A stretch of DNA of 5,813 bases from Aquiluna sp. (GTDB lineage: Bacteria; Actinomycetota; Actinomycetes; Actinomycetales; Microbacteriaceae). The first letter of the stretch is position 1; each line of letters begins with the position of its first letter. Positions 1 to 4,414 of the stretch are shown here, piece after piece. Location of the stretch: the NCBI GenBank assembly GCA_016780945.1, contig JADHKY010000071.1, positions 1-5,813 on the forward strand, written 5' to 3'. The notes under the pieces were generated by a model. That model was given only the letters and a program-made list of their open reading frames with translations. It did not search any database and had not been told where the DNA came from. A program made the translations under genes and the position numbers.

Positions 1-163
1 CACTGAGCCAACCGAAGATCCTCGAGACAAGGGTGTAATTGACAGGCTCTTCAGGTGGTTTATCGCAAGGCCCGTGATACTTGTGCTTTTGATCGTTTTG
101 GTCCTCCCGGCAATCTTTGGCTTCCTTTTGTTTCTCGGTCCACCAACCGAGTGGTTTGACTAA
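1..163 (+). CDS. C-terminal end of a membrane-anchored protein of unknown family (5' partial)
   Basis: An open frame enters from the left edge (first full codon at position 2) and ends at TAA 161-163, leaving 53 residues. The visible part starts with a charged, polar stretch (TEPTEDPRDKG), then an amphipathic piece with basic and aromatic residues (RLFRWFIARP). A strongly hydrophobic segment of about 22 residues follows, rich in Leu, Val, Ile and Phe, and the protein ends in a short polar tail (PPTEWFD). This fits one C-terminal transmembrane helix with the basic side before it, so the preceding domain would be cytoplasmic if the positive-inside rule holds. I do not recognise the family and the N-terminal part is outside the window. 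The frame is supported by the coherent membrane-helix pattern and by a terminator-like hairpin directly after the stop. Confidence 0.6.
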   Translation, partial: TEPTEDPRDKGVIDRLFRWFIARPVILVLLIVLVLPAIFGFLLFLGPPTEWFD

Positions 164-198
164 AAAACTGCTTATTTCGCAGAAAAGCATTAGTTTTT
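163..198 (+). terminator. Rho-independent-type terminator after the upstream membrane protein gene
   Basis: The 7-base arms AAAAACT (163-169) and AGTTTTT (192-198) are perfect reverse complements. Inside them GCTT (170-173) pairs with AAGC (185-188), leaving a small 3' bulge (189-191) and a loop with alternative TTTC/GAAA pairing. The right arm ends in a run of five T, and the left arm has the matching A run, so the element could work in both directions. It starts at the last base of the upstream stop codon. GC content of the stem is low, so efficiency is uncertain. Confidence 0.6.
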
Positions 199-210
199 CA
201 ACTGATTTAG

Positions 211-216
211 TCTAAT
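211..216 (+). promoter_or_regulatory. Possible -10 box for the aminotransferase gene
   Basis: TCTAAT matches the sigma-70-type -10 consensus at five of six positions and lies between the terminator hairpin and the start codon, giving a leader of about 60 bases. No convincing -35 box is present at 16-18 bases upstream. The A/T-rich tract makes chance matches likely. The leader also carries two copies of CGCTTA (231-236 and 244-249), of unknown meaning. Confidence 0.25.
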
Positions 217-266
217 AAGGCTTCTAAGTTCGCTTAAAAGCACCGCTTAGGTCAAAATGGCAGGAC

Positions 267-273
267 AAAGGAG
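267..273 (+). promoter_or_regulatory. Ribosome binding site that fixes the GTG start of the aminotransferase
   Basis: AAAGGAG lies six bases before the GTG at 280-282. It supports GTG over the nearby ATG at 257-259, which is in another frame. Confidence 0.8.
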
Positions 274-279
274 TACAAA

Positions 280-1686
280 GTGAAAACAGAGCTTAATCTG
301 CAACATGATCCTGCGGGCTGGAGAAATGTCCCAGCGTCCTCAAAGCCAATCGACAGAGCCAAGGTAGAAAAACTTCTGGCCAGCGAATGGGAAAGATTCG
401 AAGCCACCACCGGCGGCTCAGGCAGCCACAACGCAAGAGCCAAGAAGGCCTTGCCGTTGGGTGTGACATCAAGCTTCCAGCACTGGGACCCATATCCCAT
501 CTCCATCGTCTCCGCCAAGGGCGCCTATGTGAAGGATGTTGACGGTAGGAAGCTTCTAGATCTCTCCATGGGTTTTGGAGCAATGCTCGTAGGCCACCTT
601 CACCCCAAGGTCATCGCAGCAGCCAAGAAGGCGATGCGCAGCGTCGGCACACTCTTTGTGACTCCAGCCCCAATTGCAACCGAGGCGGCCGAGAGGTTCA
701 AAAAGCGCTTTGGCCTAGACATGATTCGGTTTACTAATTCCGGCACCGAGTCGACGATGTATGCGATCAGAACCGCCAGGGCTGTCACCGGCAAGAAGGC
801 GATCGTCAAGGTCGAGGGCGGCTATCACGGCGGCTATGACCCACTTCAGGTTTCAGTAAAGCCAGCTCTCGATGAGATTGGCGATGCCCATGCTCCAACT
901 CCACAGGTTCCCTTTGACGTTGAGCCCGGTGAGGTCTTTACCGTTCCCTATAACAACCTCGAGAGGCTCCAGGAAATCTTCATTGAGCACGGCGACCGAA
1001 TCGCCTGCTTCGTTGTCGAGCCGGTGGTTGAGAATCTGTCGATCATCATGCCCGATGCCGGATACCTAAAGAGCGTTAGAGAGCTCTGCGATAAGTATTC
1101 GATCGCTCTGATTTTTGATGAGGTCAAGACCGGCCTAACCGCTGGGGTCGCTGGAGCTGCCAAAAAGCTCGGTGTTGAGCCAGACATTATTTGTCTTGCC
1201 AAGAGTATTGGTGGCGGCTTCCCTCTGGCAGCATTTGGCGGCAAGCAGAAGTACATGGATGCCGTCGTTGATGGCCGCATGGCTCACTTCGGCACCTACA
1301 ACGGCAATCCTCTCGTTATGGCTGCCGCCATAGCCGTGGACGAGCTGGCCACCGAGGCAGCCGTTGGCAAAGCCGAGGCAATCAACATCGAAACCCTCAA
1401 GAAGCTAGATGCTGTGATTGCCAAGTATGAGCTCCCTGCCCACACCATCGGATTTGGTGTTAAGGGCGCTGTGATCTGGTCTGAGACCCCGGTCCGAAAC
1501 TACCGAGACTTCAAGGCAACAGACTTCGAGGTTGCTGAGCTTTCCTGGCTTTGGGGTGTGAACCGCGGTGTGCTAACCCCTCCGGGACTTGACGAGCAGT
1601 GGTTGGTTTCGCTCGCTCACAAGCAGAGCGATATGGACAAGCTTGTCGATTCGTTTACTGAGCTAGCGAAGGCGCTGCGCAGCTAA
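280..1686 (+). CDS. Class III PLP-dependent aminotransferase, glutamate-1-semialdehyde aminomutase-like
   Basis: A 468-residue fold-type I, class III aminotransferase, expected to be cytoplasmic. Visible landmarks are DVDGRKLLDL (86-95) and GHLHP (105-109) of the N-terminal substrate region, the cofactor phosphate-binding SGTES (154-158), the EGGYHGGYD motif (179-187) that resembles the aminomutase group, and FDEVKTG (279-285) with Asp280 to contact the PLP ring nitrogen. Lys308 in CLAKSIGGGFP (305-315) is the expected Schiff-base lysine, and HFGTYNGNP (336-344) completes the site. The closest familiar relative is HemL, but two things argue against a true HemL. The protein has about 40 extra N-terminal residues compared with HemL (about 430), and the usual DEVMTGFR is replaced by DEVKTGLT. 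No other heme gene is nearby. The substrate is therefore unknown; beta-amino-acid or other amine transamination is possible. The start is GTG with a good ribosome binding site. The stop codon directly abuts the stop of the convergent aspA gene. Confidence 0.9.
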   Translation: MKTELNLQHDPAGWRNVPASSKPIDRAKVEKLLASEWERFEATTGGSGSHNARAKKALPLGVTSSFQHWDPYPISIVSAKGAYVKDVDGRKLLDLSMGFGAMLVGHLHPKVIAAAKKAMRSVGTLFVTPAPIATEAAERFKKRFGLDMIRFTNSGTESTMYAIRTARAVTGKKAIVKVEGGYHGGYDPLQVSVKPALDEIGDAHAPTPQVPFDVEPGEVFTVPYNNLERLQEIFIEHGDRIACFVVEPVVENLSIIMPDAGYLKSVRELCDKYSIALIFDEVKTGLTAGVAGAAKKLGVEPDIICLAKSIGGGFPLAAFGGKQKYMDAVVDGRMAHFGTYNGNPLVMAAAIAVDELATEAAVGKAEAINIETLKKLDAVIAKYELPAHTIGFGVKGAVIWSETPVRNYRDFKATDFEVAELSWLWGVNRGVLTPPGLDEQWLVSLAHKQSDMDKLVDSFTELAKALRS

Positions 1687-3078
1687 CTATCTCGCCCGCT
1701 TGGCGATGGAGACTAGGTCGCCAAGCGCGGCATCGAAGTCTGCTTCGGTCATTAGCTCTAGGTCCACCACTGCCTGCCTAACGGAGCAGTTTTGCTTGCG
1801 TGCGTATTTGGCAACCTTTGTAGCGTTTTCGTATCCGAGCTGAGGGCTCAGCACCGTGACAAGTCCTATTGAGTTTTCGACGGTCTGTTGCAGGATGTCG
1901 GTGTTCGCGGTGATTCCGTCCACGCAGTTCTTGGTGAAGGTTGCAAAACCGTTTCGCAAGTAAGTGATGCTCATCAGGATCGACCTGGCCATGATTGGCT
2001 CGAAGGCGTTTAGCTGAAGCTGGCCGGACTCGGCGGCCATGGTTACCGTGAGATCGTTTCCGATAACCGTGAAGGCAATTTGGTTGATTACCTCCGGGAT
2101 TACCGGGTTCACCTTGCCGGGCATGATCGAAGAGCCAGCCTGTTTCTCTGGCAGATTTATCTCATTGAATCCGGCTCTTGGGCCGGAGCTTAGGAGCCTT
2201 AGGTCGCTGGCAATCTTGGACTGCTTCACGGCTATGCGTTTTAACACTGAGCTGTAAGTGACCAAAACTCCAGAGGATTGGGTTGCCTCGACAAGGTCAT
2301 GGGCCGATTCGAGCTTGATCCCAGAAAGCTTGCTGAGCTCGGCAACCACCTTTTTGGTGTAACCCTTTGGAGTGTTCAGCTCGGTGCCAACTGCGGTGCC
2401 ACCGAGGTTTACCTCAGAGAGCAGCGGAATCAGCTCGTGCAGGCGCGCAGTGTCCTTTGATGTGGAGACGGCAAAGGCCTGAAACTCTTGTCCGAGTGTA
2501 ATTGGGACCGCATCCTGCAGCTGAGTCCTCGCCATCTTCAGGATGTCGGAAAACTCATCCGCCTTGCGCTGGTAGGAGTCCCTTAGCTCACTCAGTGACT
2601 GATCAAGCAGCTCAATTTCAAAAATTAGTGCCAGCCTGAGAGCGGTTGGGTAGACATCGTTTGTGGACTGCGAGCGGTTCACATCGTTCAGCGGGTGAAT
2701 GACCTTGTAGTCGCCCGGAGTCTTGCCCATCAGCTCCAGGGCCCTGTTGGCAATCACCTCATTGGTGTTCATGTTGGTGCTGGTTCCAGCACCTCCCTGA
2801 ATAGCGTCGACGACAAAGTACTTGTCAAGCTTGCCCTCGGCCACCTCTAGCGCGGCAAGTTCAATGAAGTGGGCCTTGTCTTTGTCCAATCCTCCGATGG
2901 CAGCGTTCACTCTTGCCGCTGCGGCCTTTGTTAGCCCTAGGGCACGAATTAGGTTTCGGTAGTGTCCGATTGGGACACCGGAGATGTGGAAGTTATCTAC
3001 CGCTCTTGCGGTGTGAACACCCCATAGTGAGGTAGCGGGAAGCTCGTAATCACCAATTAGGTCGTGCTCTATGCGCAT
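1687..3078 (-). CDS. aspA: Aspartate ammonia-lyase (aspartase)
   Basis: A 463-residue member of the aspartase/fumarase superfamily, cytoplasmic and normally a homotetramer. It reversibly converts L-aspartate to fumarate and ammonia. The family landmarks are present in order: TSTNMN (99-104), SQSTND (136-141), the substrate-site RTQLQDAVP (184-192), GGTAVGTELN (226-235), and the flexible signature loop GSSIMPGKVNP (315-325). Ser316 should be the catalytic base, with Lys322 and Asn324 close by, by analogy with characterised aspartases and class II fumarases. Aspartase rather than fumarase is favoured by TQLQDAVP, where fumarase has a His after the Thr, and by the stretch PVIPEVINQ (325-333) followed by VIGND and TMAAESGQLQLN, which is typical of AspA. 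The start is ATG with AAAGGTGA (3082-3089 on the minus strand) just upstream. The gene is divergent from the heliorhodopsin gene and convergent with the aminotransferase gene. Confidence 0.93.
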   Translation of the reverse strand: MRIEHDLIGDYELPATSLWGVHTARAVDNFHISGVPIGHYRNLIRALGLTKAAAARVNAAIGGLDKDKAHFIELAALEVAEGKLDKYFVVDAIQGGAGTSTNMNTNEVIANRALELMGKTPGDYKVIHPLNDVNRSQSTNDVYPTALRLALIFEIELLDQSLSELRDSYQRKADEFSDILKMARTQLQDAVPITLGQEFQAFAVSTSKDTARLHELIPLLSEVNLGGTAVGTELNTPKGYTKKVVAELSKLSGIKLESAHDLVEATQSSGVLVTYSSVLKRIAVKQSKIASDLRLLSSGPRAGFNEINLPEKQAGSSIMPGKVNPVIPEVINQIAFTVIGNDLTVTMAAESGQLQLNAFEPIMARSILMSITYLRNGFATFTKNCVDGITANTDILQQTVENSIGLVTVLSPQLGYENATKVAKYARKQNCSVRQAVVDLELMTEADFDAALGDLVSIAKRAR

Positions 3079-3163
3079 TGTTCACCTTTGAACTCTCTTC
3101 TAGAGGTTAGGGCAAAAAGCTTGTGAGGGCATAGTGTGATGATAGGAAGTTAAGGGGGCCAAA
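3079..3163. promoter_or_regulatory. Shared 85-base divergent control region of aspA and the heliorhodopsin gene
   Basis: All upstream signals of both genes must fit here or inside the coding regions. On the minus strand TATCAT (3139-3144) matches five of six -10 positions and would start aspA with a leader of about 55 bases; the aspA ribosome binding site is at 3082-3089. On the plus strand, candidates for heliorhodopsin are weaker: CATAGT (3130-3135) or TG-extended GATGAT (3138-3143), neither with a good -35 box. The opposed candidates overlap, so the two genes could compete for polymerase. The stretch 3093-3105 holds the palindrome TCTAGA (3099-3104), a possible but unproven operator. Confidence 0.4.
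3153..3158 (+). promoter_or_regulatory. Ribosome binding site that fixes a TTG start for heliorhodopsin
   Basis: AGGGGG lies five bases before TTG 3164-3166. An in-frame stop (TAG 3143-3145) lies just upstream and no ATG or GTG occurs between it and the TTG. The first internal Met codon is beyond residue 120, so TTG is the only start that gives a complete protein. Confidence 0.75.
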
Positions 3164-3970
3164 TTGGCTAAGAAACAAAGAACACAGGATGAATACATCG
3201 CAAGATTGCGCAGCTACAACGTAGTTGCCGGATTCCTCCACCTCGCTCAGGCAGCTGGCCTCAGCTTTGTCCTAACTCTGTTGGACAACCAAATCCTTTT
3301 CCCAGTAACGATTGAATACCCGACAGGCCCTCCAGGGGTTCCACTTCCACCAGAGCGGGTTGAGCTCTTCGACATCAACATCGGCGCTGGCGTTATCGGC
3401 TTTCTGCTGCTCTCTGCCTTCTTCCACTTCTTGATTTCTTCGCCCTGGTTCTTCTCACGTTACAAAGGCGGACTAAAGCAAAACCGCAACTACTTCCGCT
3501 GGGTTGAATATTCGCTCTCCTCCTCGGTGATGATCTGGTTGATTGCGCAGCTTACGGGCGTATCGGGCTTTGCTGCCCTAACCGGAATCTTCGCTGTAAA
3601 CGCCTCGATGATCTTCTTCGGAGCACTGCAGGAGAAGTATGAGGAGCCAGGCAACGGCCAGGGCCTTCCTTTCATCATGGGTTCGATCACAGGCATCGTG
3701 CCTTGGCTTATCTTGATCGTCTACACAATCCAGCCGGGTAGTGAGAATGCCGCTGAGATTCCTGGATTTGTCTACGGCATCATCGTGGCGCTGTTCCTGT
3801 TCTTCAACACCTTCGCCTTCAACCAGGCCTTCCAGTACAAGAAGATCGGTCCCTGGAAGAACTACCTCTACGGCGAGGCAACCTATATCACGCTGAGCCT
3901 GGTTGCGAAGTCCGTGCTTGCCTGGCAGGTGTTTTCAGGAGCCATCATCCCGGCGATTGCAAGCACCTAG
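3164..3970 (+). CDS. heR: Heliorhodopsin (light-sensing retinal protein)
   Basis: A complete 268-residue heliorhodopsin, a seven-helix retinal protein of the cytoplasmic membrane. The family has an inverted topology (N-terminus inside), a slow photocycle, and in most members no ion pumping. The basic N-terminus (MAKKQR) fits that topology. Helices lie roughly at 18-41, 72-93, 111-131, 134-154, 168-190, 200-221 and 237-262, and the long A-B segment (about 42-71) would be extracellular. Lys249 in SLVAKS is the retinal Schiff-base lysine and Glu115 in FRWVEY the counterion, matching K241 and E107 of HeR 48C12. His26 and His88 match the His23/His80 pair, and Ser245 matches Ser237. Blocks such as FRWVEYSLSSSVMI, NASMI, GIVPW and PGFVYGII are nearly identical to 48C12 as I recall it, so it is likely functional. 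It is not a type-1 proton pump such as actinorhodopsin. The start is TTG. It is divergent from aspA and in line with the PGPGW gene and pntA. Confidence 0.96.
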   Translation: MAKKQRTQDEYIARLRSYNVVAGFLHLAQAAGLSFVLTLLDNQILFPVTIEYPTGPPGVPLPPERVELFDINIGAGVIGFLLLSAFFHFLISSPWFFSRYKGGLKQNRNYFRWVEYSLSSSVMIWLIAQLTGVSGFAALTGIFAVNASMIFFGALQEKYEEPGNGQGLPFIMGSITGIVPWLILIVYTIQPGSENAAEIPGFVYGIIVALFLFFNTFAFNQAFQYKKIGPWKNYLYGEATYITLSLVAKSVLAWQVFSGAIIPAIAST

Positions 3971-4027
3971 GCAATAGCAGAGCATCATTTAACAGTTGTG
4001 ATTTTTCAGCTTGGTCTCAGCTAGGAC

Positions 4028-4036
4028 TGCCATAAT
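4028..4036 (+). promoter_or_regulatory. Extended -10 promoter for the PGPGW membrane protein gene
   Basis: TGC followed directly by CATAAT forms an extended -10 element; CATAAT matches five of six consensus positions. Transcription would start near 4043, about 20 bases before the ATG at 4064. The -35 region is poor (TTGGTC at 4011-4016 is too close), which extended -10 promoters tolerate. The start codon itself has only a weak ribosome binding site (AAGAG, 4054-4058). Confidence 0.45.
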
Positions 4037-4063
4037 TTAGTTTCACCTGCCCTAAGAGCGAAG

Positions 4064-4336
4064 ATGGAAAAGCTAAAGAAGATCCTTTCAAACCTCCCAC
4101 ACCCCATTCGCTGGGCTTTGGTTATGGTTTTGGGTTTTGTCCTTTTGGGCATGGGACTTGTAATGATGGTCACCCCAGGCCCGGGACTGCTTTTCATCTT
4201 TTTTGGGCTCTCAATTCTTGCCCTCGAGATTAAGTGGGCGAGGGAGCTGAATCAGCAGGGCATGCAGGGCCTTGAGCGAATTGTCGCGAAGCTGAAGTCC
4301 ATTTTTGGCAAGAAAAACAAAGGCGAGACTAACTAG
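4064..4336 (+). CDS. PGPGW-family small membrane protein
   Basis: A 90-residue protein with two closely spaced transmembrane helices (about 16-36 and 40-57) joined by a tight TPGPG turn (37-41), followed by EIKWARE (55-61) and a Lys-rich C-terminal tail (72-87, with KLKSIFGKKNKG near the end). The N-terminus is also basic (MEKLKK). The PGPG turn, the FxFFGLSILALE helix and the trailing WA are the hallmarks of the PGPGW family of putative membrane proteins, common in actinobacteria and of unknown function. Here the residue after PGPG is Leu instead of the Trp that names the family. With both ends basic, both termini are expected in the cytoplasm as a membrane hairpin. The gene begins 93 bases after the heliorhodopsin stop and ends 78 bases before pntA, all on one strand. 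Co-transcription with either neighbour is possible, but it also has a promoter candidate of its own. Confidence 0.85.
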   Translation: MEKLKKILSNLPHPIRWALVMVLGFVLLGMGLVMMVTPGPGLLFIFFGLSILALEIKWARELNQQGMQGLERIVAKLKSIFGKKNKGETN

Positions 4337-4374
4337 GTATCAAATAGCGGTAGCTTTTCTTGGAAGCCTCACGC

Positions 4375-4380
4375 TATAAA
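4375..4380 (+). promoter_or_regulatory. Possible -10 box for pntA
   Basis: TATAAA matches five of six consensus positions and would place the transcription start near 4387, with a leader of about 28 bases. There is no good -35 at the right distance; the T-rich stretch at 4351-4361 is the nearest. The box overlaps the right arm of a 6-base inverted repeat (ATAGCG 4344-4349, CGCTAT 4372-4377). Confidence 0.4.
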
Positions 4381-4382
4381 TC

Positions 4383-4395
4383 CAGTTGATAACTG
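4383..4395 (+). repeat. Small inverted repeat in the pntA leader
   Basis: CAGTT (4383-4387) and AACTG (4391-4395) are perfect reverse complements around GAT. The element sits at the predicted transcription start, nine bases before the ribosome binding site, so it could be an operator half-site pair or a small RNA hairpin. Arms of five bases arise easily by chance. Confidence 0.25.
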
Positions 4396-4403
4396 AGATT
4401 GCC

Positions 4404-4410
4404 TAAGGAG
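4404..4410 (+). promoter_or_regulatory. Ribosome binding site that fixes the GTG start of pntA
   Basis: TAAGGAG ends four bases before GTG 4415-4417. An in-frame TGA at 4394-4396 excludes any earlier start. Confidence 0.8.
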
Positions 4411-4414
4411 AAAC

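Noticed and set aside
231..249. Direct repeat CGCTTA twice in the aminotransferase leader
   Set aside because: Six-base repeats in a short A/T-rich leader are expected by chance and no further symmetry supports an operator.
948..1280. A 110-codon open frame on the minus strand inside the aminotransferase gene
   Set aside because: It lies wholly within a well-supported gene, its translation is low-complexity and resembles no family, and it is best explained as a shadow of the plus-strand codons.
280..1686. Calling the aminotransferase hemL
   Set aside because: The length, the DEVKTGLT motif and the lack of heme-gene neighbours differ from true HemL, so only the wider family is given.
1687..3078. 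Calling the lyase a class II fumarase (fumC)
   Set aside because: Gln186 after Thr185, where fumarase has His, and the PVIPEVINQ block following the signature loop match aspartase.
3164..3970. Calling the retinal protein a proton pump such as actinorhodopsin
   Set aside because: The SLVAKS lysine motif, the single Glu115 counterion with FRWVEY, and the long A-B segment are those of heliorhodopsin, not of type-1 pumps.
3984..4006. A weak hairpin (ATCAT/GTGAT) followed by T residues after the heliorhodopsin gene
   Set aside because: The stem is only five pairs, includes a G-T wobble and has little GC, so it is unlikely to terminate efficiently; it was not listed as a terminator.
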